Shown here in pieces: positions 33,488 through 42,154 of a stretch of 64,000 bases of DNA (position 1 is its first letter; each line of letters begins with the position of its first letter). The stretch is from Nonlabens tegetincola (lineage in GTDB: Bacteria; Bacteroidota; Bacteroidia; Flavobacteriales; Flavobacteriaceae), in assembly GCF_002954355.1 (NCBI RefSeq), contig NZ_MQVV01000010.1, positions 310,001-374,000 on the forward strand, written 5' to 3'. The translations under genes and the position numbers were made by a program. Below the pieces are notes generated by a model. The model saw only the letters and a list, made by a program, of their open reading frames with translations. It had not been told where the DNA came from and ran no database searches.

Positions 33488-34123
33488 TTATTTTTCAACT
33501 CCTCCGTCTAGACGGTCTTGAAGTTCTTTTAATTCATCCCACTTACCATCAGCTGCAAGTTGAGCTTGTTGTGGCCAAGTAGTCGTTACGTGATTTCCAC
33601 GAACATCCTTAATCATTTCAGAAATGTCCTCTGGTTTTGCGTTTGCAAGATCTGAGAAAGTAACAATTCCTGATTCATTAAGAGTTGTAGCAATCTTTGG
33701 ACCAATACCTTCGATTTTCTTTAAATCATCACCTTTTGAGCTTGCTTTTGGTGCAGCTTTTTTAGGTTCAGCTTTTTTCTCTTCTTTCTTAGCAGCAGTT
33801 TTTTTACCGCCAGTAGTTGAAATACTTGAGATTTGGATTTCAGATAAGTATTGTCTGTGTCCGTTTTTCTTTTTGTAACCTTTTCTACGTTTTTTCTTGA
33901 AAACGATTACCTTGTCACCTTTAAGGTGGGAAAGTACTTTTGCTTCTGCAAATGCACCTTCTATAACTGGGGCGCCGAGTGTGATGTTGTCACCGTCACC
34001 TACTAGAAGAACTTTGTCGATGTTAATAGTAGCACCTTCATCTTCTTGTAAGCGATGTACAAACAACTTCTGATCCTTCTCGATCTTGAATTGTTGCCCT
34101 GCTATCTCTACGATTGCGTACAT
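33488..34123 (-). CDS. rplU: Ribosomal protein bL21 with C-terminal helix-hairpin-helix extension
   Basis: 211 residues, about twice the usual 100-105. Residues 1-105 are a normal bL21 (MYAIVEIAGQQFKIEKDQKL, VLLVGDGDNITLGAPVIEGA, VIVFKKKRRKGYKKKNGHRQ). Then come a Lys/Ala/Glu-rich linker (about 108-132) and a helix-hairpin-helix-like domain (DDLKKIEGIGPKIATTLNES, then GIVTFSDLANAKPEDI), ending in a Trp-containing tail. Such extensions are found in other Bacteroidota bL21 proteins. The added domain probably contacts rRNA or an assembly factor; that is inference. Promoter box at 34156-34163. Confidence 0.93.
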   Translation of the reverse strand: MYAIVEIAGQQFKIEKDQKLFVHRLQEDEGATINIDKVLLVGDGDNITLGAPVIEGAFAEAKVLSHLKGDKVIVFKKKRRKGYKKKNGHRQYLSEIQISSISTTGGKKTAAKKEEKKAEPKKAAPKASSKGDDLKKIEGIGPKIATTLNESGIVTFSDLANAKPEDISEMIKDVRGNHVTTTWPQQAQLAADGKWDELKELQDRLDGGVEK

Positions 34124-34155
34124 AATTACGAATTAATGTTGTTAATTTAGGGCTG

Positions 34156-34163
34156 CAAATATA
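34156..34163 (-). promoter_or_regulatory. rplU-rpmA operon -7 box
   Basis: Minus-strand TATATTTG, 32 bases before the rplU ATG; TTG (34183-34185) lies 19 bases upstream as a possible -33 element. Confidence 0.5.
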
Positions 34164-34211
34164 CTGCTATTCTACAAATTAGCAATAGTTGTCAACATTT
34201 CTTCAAGAATT

Positions 34212-34691
34212 TTATGCTTGCTGATTAAGAGGTTTTTGTTTGGACCTAATTTCTTTGGTGTTCCAAGATTGTTTGTAGATAGGTAAAATTACTAATGATG
34301 CTACAATCGTAGTTGCTACTCCAGATAAAAATACAAAAAGCAACAAGGCTACTTCTAATCCTTCACCTGCTATTGTAATTTGTTGTTTAAGTTCAGTGGC
34401 TAATTCGGGATGAATTTCAAATAAATAAATTGCCATAAAGACTGTAAATATGGTAGTTGCAATAAATCCTGCTGTTAGAGAAGCCGTAAATCCTTCCATA
34501 TATTTAAACTGTCCTCTTTTCTCCTCGTAAACTTTTTTAATCAGTTGCCATAGCCCAAAACCGACAATAGCGGCATTGAAAAAACTTAACCAGGACTCGT
34601 TCCCTAATCCGATTAAGTCAATTATAATGAAATAGATAATTAATGCTAGAGCTATTAATAATCCGTATTTAGTAGTTTTTGAAAAATTCAT
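34212..34691 (-). CDS. DUF4199 membrane protein
   Basis: 159 residues with four predicted membrane helices (about 9-27, 34-50, 71-92 and 110-137). The sequence FSKTTKYGLLIALALIIYFI and the mid-protein KRGQFKYMEGFTASLTAGFI fit the DUF4199 family, widespread in Bacteroidota with no known function. It stands alone between rplU and the M16 peptidase genes, the latter divergent. No catalytic residues are apparent. Confidence 0.8.
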   Translation of the reverse strand: MNFSKTTKYGLLIALALIIYFIIIDLIGLGNESWLSFFNAAIVGFGLWQLIKKVYEEKRGQFKYMEGFTASLTAGFIATTIFTVFMAIYLFEIHPELATELKQQITIAGEGLEVALLLFVFLSGVATTIVASLVILPIYKQSWNTKEIRSKQKPLNQQA

Positions 34692-34879
34692 GATATAATA
34701 TTTTTAGTTCAGTTTTCCTTTAAATATCGAACTTTTGTATCGTAGTCATGGTTGATTTCAAATAAGTTTAACTTGAAAACGAAAGAATTACCAGTATTTT
34801 TACAAAGATTTGTATTGTTTGTAACATTTCGATCAAATCTTACACTAACATAAACAGTTGAACTAAAGTATCAAAAAAC

Positions 34880-36589
34880 ATGAAAAAAATTGTTTTGAGT
34901 CTGGTAGCTGGTTTTACAGCATTAACTGGATTTTCCCAAGAGGTGGATTTTATAGAATATGATTTACCTAATGGACTGCACGTTATTCTTCACCAAGAAA
35001 ATGCTGCTCCTGTTATTACAGTAGGAGTGATGTATCAAGTAGGTGCAAAGGATGAAGAGCCTGGAAGAACTGGGTTTGCTCACTTTTTTGAACACTTGTT
35101 GTTTGAAGGAACTGAGAATATTGAAAGAGGAAAGTGGTTTGAAATAGTAGGAGCAAATGGTGGTAGTAACAACGCAAACACCACTCAGGATAGGACTTAC
35201 TATTATGAGACGTTTCCTTCTAACAAGCTAGAATTAGGTCTTTGGATGGAAAGTGAGCGTATGTTACATCCTAAAATTGAACAAATAGGTGTAGACACAC
35301 AAAATGAAGTAGTAAAAGAAGAGAAAAGACAGCGTATCGATAATGCACCTTATGGAGCTATTCTTTACAGAACAGGTATCGATAAGCACTTGTTTAAAAA
35401 ACACCCATACGGGCAGTCAGTTATTGGGTCTATGGAAGATCTTGACGCTGCAAAATTGGATGAGTTTATTGGTTTCAACGATAAGTACTACAATCCAAAT
35501 AATGCAGTGCTAGTAGTTGCAGGAGATATCCAAATCGACGAAACTAAAAAGATGATTGAGGATTATTTTGGGCCTATTCCTAATAATGCTCCTACGAACG
35601 TAAGAAAGGAAATAGTTGAGGACCCAATTACGGAAACTCGTTTTGCAACAGAATACGATCCAAACATTAGTATTCCTGTAAAAATCTTCTCTTACATCAC
35701 GCCAAAATCGGTAGAAAAAGATGCTTATGTACTGGATTATATATCTAGTATTCTTACAGGTGGTGCAAGTTCTAGAATGCAGAAAAGGATGGTTGAAGAG
35801 GAGCAAATCGCTTTTCAAGTACTTGCTTTCAATCAAGCAAATCAAGACTACGGAACTTACACTATGGGAGCTCTTCCTAAAGGTGATGTAACACTAGATC
35901 AACTAGCAAAAGTGATGGACGAAGAAATTAAAAAACTTCAAACTGAACTTATCTCGGAAAAGGAACTAAAAAAGCTTAAAAACCAATTTGAAGCTCGTTA
36001 TGTTCAATCTAATTCAAGAGTTGAAGGTATTGCTTCATCTCTTGCTACTTATTATATGTTAAAAGGTGGTGCTGATAAAATCAATAAAGAACTAGATATC
36101 TATAAAAGTATTACTAGAGAAGATATCAAACGAGTTGCAAATACTTATTTAAACCCTAATCAACGATTAGAACTAGATTACTTTGCTGGTGAAGCACCTC
36201 AAGACGCTTCAAATGAAGAAGTGAAAGTTGTTGATAATAAAATCCAAATCAATAAGATTTACTTTGATAACGATAAAGCAACTATCAAATCAGAATCAGC
36301 TAAGGAGCTAGACCGAATAGCAACTTTTATGCAGTCTAATCCTTCAATGGAAATAATGGCAGAATCTTATACAGATAGTAAAGGAGCTACTAAATACAAT
36401 AAGGAATTGTCTCAAAAACGTGCAGAGTCTGTAAAAACATACCTGGTTTCAAAAGGTATTGCTGAAAACAGAATTACAGCTGTAGGTAAAGGAGAAAGTA
36501 ATCCTGTAGTAGATTGCGATTCTCAAGAATGTACAGAGGAACAGCATGAGCAAAATAGGAGAACTGAATTTACGATCATAAAAAAATAA
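34880..36589 (+). CDS. Secreted M16 zinc peptidase fused to an OmpA domain
   Basis: 569 residues. Signal peptide 1-19 (MKKIVLSLVAGFTALTGFS), no lipobox. Residues about 22-435 are an M16B peptidase with the inverted zinc motif HFFEH (in GFAHFFEHLLFEG) and the downstream Glu in TQNEVVKEEKRQR. Residues about 455-569 are a complete OmpA C-terminal domain: IYFDNDKATIKSESAKELDR, the peptidoglycan-binding SYTDSKGATKYNKELSQKRA, and GKGESNPVVDC. The typical partner is about 440 residues and lacks OmpA, so this is a fusion that should tether the peptidase to peptidoglycan in the periplasm. The gene for its inactive partner follows after 9 bases. Confidence 0.9.
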   Translation: MKKIVLSLVAGFTALTGFSQEVDFIEYDLPNGLHVILHQENAAPVITVGVMYQVGAKDEEPGRTGFAHFFEHLLFEGTENIERGKWFEIVGANGGSNNANTTQDRTYYYETFPSNKLELGLWMESERMLHPKIEQIGVDTQNEVVKEEKRQRIDNAPYGAILYRTGIDKHLFKKHPYGQSVIGSMEDLDAAKLDEFIGFNDKYYNPNNAVLVVAGDIQIDETKKMIEDYFGPIPNNAPTNVRKEIVEDPITETRFATEYDPNISIPVKIFSYITPKSVEKDAYVLDYISSILTGGASSRMQKRMVEEEQIAFQVLAFNQANQDYGTYTMGALPKGDVTLDQLAKVMDEEIKKLQTELISEKELKKLKNQFEARYVQSNSRVEGIASSLATYYMLKGGADKINKELDIYKSITREDIKRVANTYLNPNQRLELDYFAGEAPQDASNEEVKVVDNKIQINKIYFDNDKATIKSESAKELDRIATFMQSNPSMEIMAESYTDSKGATKYNKELSQKRAESVKTYLVSKGIAENRITAVGKGESNPVVDCDSQECTEEQHEQNRRTEFTIIKK

Positions 36590-36598
36590 AGAATTAAA

Positions 36599-38665
36599 AT
36601 GAAAAAGCAACTTTTATATACTCTGGCAGTACTTTTTATCGGGTTAACCGCTACTGCACAGATTGATCGATCAAAGATGCCTGAATCTGGTCCAACACCA
36701 GAAATAAACATGGGTAAACCATATACATTTGAGCTTAAAAATGGGCTTCAGGTTTTGGTAGTTGAAGATTCTAAACTTCCTGTAATCAACATGAGTTTAA
36801 GTCTTGATAATCCACCAATTATTGAAGGCGATAAAGCTGGTGTACAATCCTTGACCTCTTCTATAATGGGTAAGGGAACTTCAAAAACACCTAAGAATGA
36901 CTTTAACGAAAAAGTTGATTACTTAGGTCTTAGAGTGTTTGTAAATGCAAACGGTGGTTTTGCCTCTGGTTTATCTAAATACAAAGAAGATATTTTCTCA
37001 ATGTTTACTGAGGCGGCTTTATATCCGAATTTTACCGAAGAAGAATTAAAACTAGAACGTGATAATTTAATTCAAGGACTTAAATCCGGTGAAAATAGTG
37101 CTGCTTCAATTGCTGGAAAAGTTCGTGGTGCGTTAGTGTATGGTAAAGATCATGCAGCAGGAGAATTTGCAACAGTAGAATCGGTAGAAAGTGTTACGCT
37201 AGATGATGTTAAAAACTTCTACAACACTTACTTCAAGCCATCTCGTGGATTTCTTGTAATTTCTGGTGATATTACCAAAAAGGAAGCTAAAAAGCTTACT
37301 AAAAAATACTTTGATAAGCAGTGGGAAGAAGGCCTTGCTCCTAAAGCACAATTGCCAGCAGTGCAAGACCTTGCAGAGAGACAAATTAACTTTGTTGATG
37401 TTCCTAATGCAGTACAAACAGAGCTTGCAGTTATGCATGTATCTGATCTTAAAATGAATGATCCTGATTATCATGCAGCTGTACTTGCTAACTACATTTT
37501 AGGTGGTGGATTTAATTCATACGTTAACATGAACCTTAGAGAAGAACATGGATGGACTTATGGTGCACGTACATCTCTAGGTAGCGGAAGAAATTACAAA
37601 TCTACATTCAGAGCTACGACAAAGGTGCGTAATGAAGTTACAGATAGTGCTGTTGTTGAAATATTCAAAGAAATCAACCGTCTTAAGACTGAGGATGTAG
37701 ATCCTGTAGTTCTAGAAAATGCCAAAGCAAAATTCTTAGGAAGTTTTATCATGCAATCAGAAGATAAAGAAGTTGTTGCAGATAGAGCAGTAACAATAAG
37801 AACAAACAATCTTCCAGAAGATTTCTACAAAAACTTTATAAAAAACATCAATGCAGTTACAGTTGCAGATGTGAAGCGCGTTGCAAATAAGTACTTAAAG
37901 CCTGAACAGGCTCGTATAGTTCTTGTAGGAAAAGCAAGTGATGTACTAGAGAACCTAGAAAAAATGAAAATTGATGGATTGCCTGTAGATATCAAATTCT
38001 TTGATAAAGAGGCGAACCCTACAGAGCGTCCATCAACAGTAGAAGTTCCAGAAGGATTAACTGCGCAAAACGTTCTTGACAACTATATAGCAGCTATCGG
38101 TGGTAAGGAAGCTGTTCAAGAAATTAAAGATGTGAATACATTCTCTGCCTACACATCTCCTATGGGAGAACTTATACTAGGAGTAAAGAGAGCACAAGGT
38201 GATAAATGGTCACAATCTATAAAAATGGGTGGTCGTGAAGTAAATAAACAAGTTTACTTGGACGGGAAAGCCACTGTAGGTGCCATGGGGCAATCACAGG
38301 AATTATCTGGTAAAATGTTAGAATTAGTAAAAGATCAAGCTTTATTTTTCCCTGAATTATATCATGCAGATAAAGCTACTCTTGCAGGAGCACAACGTTT
38401 AGGAGATAATAACGTATACATTATCAAGTGGAGTGATACAAAAAAATCATTCTATGATACTGAAAGCGGTCTTTTAGTTGGAGAAGAAGTGGTGTCTATG
38501 GGACCTCAAGGTGAAATCACTACTATCCTTAAGTATAACGATTACGAGGAGTATAATGGAGTGAAATTTCCTACCGTAATGGTTCAGCCTATGATGGGAC
38601 AGGAGCTTAAATTTGAAACTAAAGATCTTAAAGTAAATACAGGTTTAAAAGACTCTGATTTCTAG
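36599..38665 (+). CDS. M16 peptidase-like partner subunit lacking the zinc motif
   Basis: 688 residues. Signal peptide 1-21 (MKKQLLYTLAVLFIGLTATAQ). Two M16-type halves (about 40-255 and 255-460), then an additional C-terminal region (about 480-688) rich in beta strands. The HxxEH motif is absent: the equivalent position reads GVQSLTSSIMGKGT. The substrate-binding R/Y pair of M16 C-terminal halves is present in HGWTYGARTSLGSG. This is the classical inactive beta subunit of an M16B heterodimer, paired with the upstream active subunit. Located 9 bases downstream, it must be co-expressed. The 200-residue extra domain is of unknown role. Confidence 0.88.
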   Translation: MKKQLLYTLAVLFIGLTATAQIDRSKMPESGPTPEINMGKPYTFELKNGLQVLVVEDSKLPVINMSLSLDNPPIIEGDKAGVQSLTSSIMGKGTSKTPKNDFNEKVDYLGLRVFVNANGGFASGLSKYKEDIFSMFTEAALYPNFTEEELKLERDNLIQGLKSGENSAASIAGKVRGALVYGKDHAAGEFATVESVESVTLDDVKNFYNTYFKPSRGFLVISGDITKKEAKKLTKKYFDKQWEEGLAPKAQLPAVQDLAERQINFVDVPNAVQTELAVMHVSDLKMNDPDYHAAVLANYILGGGFNSYVNMNLREEHGWTYGARTSLGSGRNYKSTFRATTKVRNEVTDSAVVEIFKEINRLKTEDVDPVVLENAKAKFLGSFIMQSEDKEVVADRAVTIRTNNLPEDFYKNFIKNINAVTVADVKRVANKYLKPEQARIVLVGKASDVLENLEKMKIDGLPVDIKFFDKEANPTERPSTVEVPEGLTAQNVLDNYIAAIGGKEAVQEIKDVNTFSAYTSPMGELILGVKRAQGDKWSQSIKMGGREVNKQVYLDGKATVGAMGQSQELSGKMLELVKDQALFFPELYHADKATLAGAQRLGDNNVYIIKWSDTKKSFYDTESGLLVGEEVVSMGPQGEITTILKYNDYEEYNGVKFPTVMVQPMMGQELKFETKDLKVNTGLKDSDF

Positions 38666-38673
38666 TAAGATCT

Positions 38674-38689
38674 CGCTTTCGCGAAAGCG
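38674..38689. repeat. 16-bp palindrome, copy 10 (intergenic)
   Basis: Perfect copy 8 bases after the M16 partner gene's stop, just before the terminator. Confidence 0.95.
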
Positions 38690-38703
38690 AAATAATGAAA
38701 CGT

Positions 38704-38740
38704 AAAACCGGTTACTAGTCAGTGGCCGGTTTTTCTTTTT
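38704..38740. terminator. Terminator after the M16 pair
   Basis: AAAACCGG pairs with CCGGTTTT, with an inner ACT/AGT pairing, then a T-rich run on the plus strand; the stop codon of the convergent EamA gene is in the loop. Confidence 0.75.
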
Positions 38741-39626
38741 TTGCTCTTGTTACCAATACCACTGCAAAAATTATTACCGCGGTAGAGATGCCTTGCCAAA
38801 AATTAAAAGATTCACCATCCAAAATTCCCCAAGTAAGTCCAACTACAGGCATTAAGTATGTGACACTACTTGCAAATACAGGAGATGTAATTTGAACAAG
38901 TTTGTTAAACATGATCTTTGCTGCTACGGTACCAAAGATGCATAAAACGACAATATAGCCTAAGCTTTTTTGAATTTGTGGATTGGTGTAATCCAGACTG
39001 TGACCATCAGAAAGAAATAGTACGATTACCGCAAGTGGAGTAATAAATATGAAGTTACCTGCCGCGATAGCTAGTGGTTTTACGTTTTGTAAATACCTTT
39101 TAATAATATTCACATTGCTGGCGTAACAACAGCATGCAATAAGTACAAACCCGGCAAAAAGATAATTTTGATCAGGATTGCCTTCCATCCCGGCAAATAT
39201 TAAACCTATGGCACCACCTAATCCAATTATTACGCCTAAAAGTTGTACTCGACTGAATGATATCCCAAAAACTATCGCTCCTAGAATAAGCGTGATTAAA
39301 GGCACTGTAGAGTTTAATATACCGCTTACTGCACTATCGATTTCTGTTTGGGCATAAGCAAAAAGAAATACTGGAAAAAAAGTTCCCAGTAAACCAGAAA
39401 TAAACAACCATAAATAATCACTCTTGCTTGCTTTTTTAAAGCTAGATAGTCCAATCACAGTTAATATCACACCTGATAAAATTACACGCAATGCTCCTAG
39501 CTGTAAAGGTGTAAGGGTGAGATTACCATTCTCTTGACCCAAAGCTTTTTTTATAAGAATAAATGAAGAGCCCCAAATAAGACTTAGAATGACAAGATAA
39601 ACGTACTTTAATTGGCTCTTTTCCAT
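38715..39626 (-). CDS. EamA/DMT-family transporter
   Basis: 303 residues with ten hydrophobic helices in two repeated halves, the drug/metabolite transporter layout. Characteristic pieces are the N-terminal LIWGSSFILIKKAL and the second-half TLILGAIVFG, with a Lys/Arg-rich C-terminal end (TRAKKEKPATD). These transporters move amino acids, nucleotide sugars or metabolites across the inner membrane; the substrate cannot be read from sequence. It stands alone and is convergent with the M16 pair. Confidence 0.87.
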   Translation of the reverse strand: MEKSQLKYVYLVILSLIWGSSFILIKKALGQENGNLTLTPLQLGALRVILSGVILTVIGLSSFKKASKSDYLWLFISGLLGTFFPVFLFAYAQTEIDSAVSGILNSTVPLITLILGAIVFGISFSRVQLLGVIIGLGGAIGLIFAGMEGNPDQNYLFAGFVLIACCCYASNVNIIKRYLQNVKPLAIAAGNFIFITPLAVIVLFLSDGHSLDYTNPQIQKSLGYIVVLCIFGTVAAKIMFNKLVQITSPVFASSVTYLMPVVGLTWGILDGESFNFWQGISTAVIIFAVVLVTRAKKEKPATD

Positions 39627-39755
39627 CTATGCGATTTTATAAAATGCAAAGGTGGTTCTATTAATTTGATTGAACTAATAATTTAAAACCAATGATTTGA
39701 AGAAGGTTTTGATTAAACTAACTGTTTAAAGATAAACATATTACGATTTGTTAGA

Positions 39756-40319
39756 CTACTTCCATTGCAAGGTTTCCAGTAGATTGATCATATCTTTTTT
39801 GACATAATCAACTGCAGGAAGAATACTATCGTAGTTGGGTCTTGTGTCAAAATACAGACTAGCGGTCAAAAAATGGTTGGTACTATCAGTGACGTAAAAT
39901 TGTGCATTACTCGCAGCGTTACCTTCTACTTCATACATCATTCCATAGACTTTAGATTTCTCATTCATAAATGGATAATCCTTTATTACATCGGCTTTTA
40001 TATTATGCTTATAAGATAGTTTTTGGCCGTCAATTAGCAGTTGAGTTAAATTATCATCTACCTTATTGTAGGTTAGGTAAACAGTAGCGTCCATGTAGGG
40101 GTATTCGATTTTCATCGAGCAATCATTCTTGCTCAATACTCTAGCATACTCGTTGAGTTCAAAAACAAAAGGGCAGTAATCAGTGGTAGTGGTACCGTAT
40201 GTCGCATCGGGATACTGTAGCGCTAGACTTGCGCTAGGTTTGGGTAATACATCTTCATCACCACAGCTGGTTAAAATCAAGAAGCAAGAAATTAAAATCA
40301 GTTTTATGGTAGTGTGCAT
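39756..40319 (-). CDS. gldD: Gliding motility lipoprotein GldD
   Basis: 187 residues. The lipoprotein signal peptide is MHTTIKLILISCFLILTSCG, Cys19, so it should be lipid-anchored. The mature start PKPSASLALQYPDATYG and later CPFVFELNEYARV and CSMKIEYPYMDATVYLTYNK fit GldD of gliding Bacteroidota. GldD is required for gliding and for T9SS-dependent secretion in Flavobacterium johnsoniae. The start overlaps the end of gldE by 16 bases, the usual gldE-gldD arrangement. Confidence 0.88.
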   Translation of the reverse strand: MHTTIKLILISCFLILTSCGDEDVLPKPSASLALQYPDATYGTTTTDYCPFVFELNEYARVLSKNDCSMKIEYPYMDATVYLTYNKVDDNLTQLLIDGQKLSYKHNIKADVIKDYPFMNEKSKVYGMMYEVEGNAASNAQFYVTDSTNHFLTASLYFDTRPNYDSILPAVDYVKKDMINLLETLQWK

Positions 40320-41608
40320 TTGATTTGTTTGATTCGTTTATTGTCCATCGCTTCTACTAAAAACGTGAATCCTTTGAACTTTATTTTATCTAATTTACGA
40401 GGGAAATTACCTGTTTGTTCCAATAAAAAACCTGCTAAAGTCTCTGATTCTCCACGTGCACTCTCATATTGCTCTATTACTTCTTCATCGAGGTCTACGA
40501 CTCGGTAAAAGTCTTTCAGAGAAGTTTTACCTTCAAATACATAGTTTTTCTCATCTAGTTGTGAATAGACCAGATCTTCTTCGTCAAATTCATCACTTAT
40601 ATCACCTACAATCTCTTCTATTATATCCTCAAGTGAGATTAGGCCACTAGTACCACCATATTCATCCACCACTATAGCTAGATGCTTTTTTTGAACCTGA
40701 AATTCTTGAAGTAAGTCATCAAGTTTTTTGTTTTCAGGAACAAAATAGGCTTCTCTCAATAACTTTGTCCAATCGTAGTTTTTGCGATCTACATAAGGTA
40801 ATAGATCTTTTACATACAATACGCCTGTGATTTGATCAATGCTTTCTTTGTAAACAGGGATTCTTGAATAGCCGTTATCTACGACAAGAGTAATAACTTC
40901 TCTAAACGGTAGTGACTCATCTAGAGCAAAAACATCTGTGCGATTGCGCATTACGTTTTTCGTGTCGGTATTACCAAAGTTTACAATTCCTTGTAGTAAT
41001 TGTTGTTCCTCATCGGTAGTGTCGTTTTCATCGGTAAGTTCTAAGGCCTGAGATAACTGTGATACCGTTAAATTACTTTTTTTACTACCTAAGTTGTCTT
41101 GTATTTTCAAGGTTATGAATCTCATGGGTAAGCTCAAAAAACTGAATAATACATCGAGAACTTTTAATGGAACCGCCATAAAATTTGAAAACCCTATTGG
41201 GTTACGATTTGCATATACTTTTGGAAATATTTCTCCAAAGAGCAATATTAAAAAGGTAGCAAACAATACCTCTAGGGCAAACCTTATCCAGCTAGTTTCT
41301 ATATCTGCAAACCACTGCTCTCCTAACAAGCTAAAAATTAAAACCGATGTAATATTGATTGCATTATTAGCAATAAGTATGGTTGCTAGTAACTTTTTTG
41401 GTCTTTCAAGTAGCTTACTTACGACATTTTGTTTGGTAAATGCTTCATTTGGTTCTTCTAGTTCGCTAGAAGTAAGGGAGAAAAAAGCTACCTCGGCACC
41501 ACTAATTAAAGCACTACAAATTAAAAGTAATAAATAGATTACTAGGTAGAGCGCTTGCTCACCTTGCGTTACTAATAATAAGGGTAAATGTTCAGGATCA
41601 GGATCCAC
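40304..41608 (-). CDS. gldE: Gliding motility-associated protein GldE (CNNM/CorC-type)
   Basis: 434 residues. An N-terminal CNNM membrane domain has about three or four helices (about 20-175, with ALISGAEVAFFSLTSSELEE); then two CBS domains (about 200-330, VMRNRTDVFALDE and YSRIPVYKESIDQITGVLYV, HLAIVVDEYGGTSGLISLED) and a C-terminal CorC_HlyC transporter-associated domain (about 345-430). The family is related to Mg/Co efflux proteins. In gliding bacteria GldE is linked to GldD function, and both are in one operon with ssb here (gap of 16 bases to ssb). Confidence 0.9.
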   Translation of the reverse strand: MDPDPEHLPLLLVTQGEQALYLVIYLLLLICSALISGAEVAFFSLTSSELEEPNEAFTKQNVVSKLLERPKKLLATILIANNAINITSVLIFSLLGEQWFADIETSWIRFALEVLFATFLILLFGEIFPKVYANRNPIGFSNFMAVPLKVLDVLFSFLSLPMRFITLKIQDNLGSKKSNLTVSQLSQALELTDENDTTDEEQQLLQGIVNFGNTDTKNVMRNRTDVFALDESLPFREVITLVVDNGYSRIPVYKESIDQITGVLYVKDLLPYVDRKNYDWTKLLREAYFVPENKKLDDLLQEFQVQKKHLAIVVDEYGGTSGLISLEDIIEEIVGDISDEFDEEDLVYSQLDEKNYVFEGKTSLKDFYRVVDLDEEVIEQYESARGESETLAGFLLEQTGNFPRKLDKIKFKGFTFLVEAMDNKRIKQIKCTLP

Positions 41609-41624
41609 TAATCAATAGATTTAG

Positions 41625-42086
41625 TTAGAATGGTAGGTCATCAACCTCTTCATCACTACCTTCTGGTGGTACTACTGGAGCTTGATAACGCTGTGTATTA
41701 GACTGTTGTTGGGTTGCTTGCTGTTGTGGTCCCGTGTTTGAATTCTCATTTTTAGGAGTTAAAAATGTAAACTCTTGTACCTGGATTTCGGTCGTGTACC
41801 GCTGTTGACCGTCTTCACCAGTCCATTGTCTATTTTTAATGCGTCCTTCAATGTATACTTTATCGCCTTTACGCAAGTATTTTTCACAAACCTCAGCTGC
41901 TTTATTACGAACCACACAATTGTGCCATTCAGTATTAGAAACACGCTCACCAGTGGTGCGATTTACATATTCTTCATTTGTTGCTAGAGGAAACCTTCCT
42001 ATACAGCCACCACCTTCAAAATGCTTCATTTTCACATCATCACCTGTGTGACCTATAAGTATTACTTTGTTTACCGTACCTGCCAT
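41625..42086 (-). CDS. ssb: Single-stranded DNA-binding protein
   Basis: 153 residues. An OB-fold domain (about 1-110: NKVILIGHTGDDVKMKHFEG, EWHNCVVRNKAAEVCEKYLR, VYIEGRIKNRQWTGEDGQQR) and a Gln/Asn-rich disordered linker end in the acidic tip EVDDLPF that binds repair and replication partners. It coats single-stranded DNA. Its own promoter box lies at 42143-42150, in the gap after mutY, so it can be transcribed apart from mutY. Order mutY-ssb-gldE-gldD is common in Flavobacteriia. Confidence 0.95.
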   Translation of the reverse strand: MAGTVNKVILIGHTGDDVKMKHFEGGGCIGRFPLATNEEYVNRTTGERVSNTEWHNCVVRNKAAEVCEKYLRKGDKVYIEGRIKNRQWTGEDGQQRYTTEIQVQEFTFLTPKNENSNTGPQQQATQQQSNTQRYQAPVVPPEGSDEEVDDLPF

Positions 42087-42142
42087 AGTTTGTGTTTGAA
42101 TTATCTTTTAAAGATATAAAATCCTTTATAATAAATAGAATA

Positions 42143-42150
42143 CAAAGGTA
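42143..42150 (-). promoter_or_regulatory. ssb -7 box
   Basis: Minus-strand TACCTTTG immediately after the mutY stop, 56 bases before the ssb ATG. Confidence 0.5.
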
Positions 42151-42154
42151 ATTC

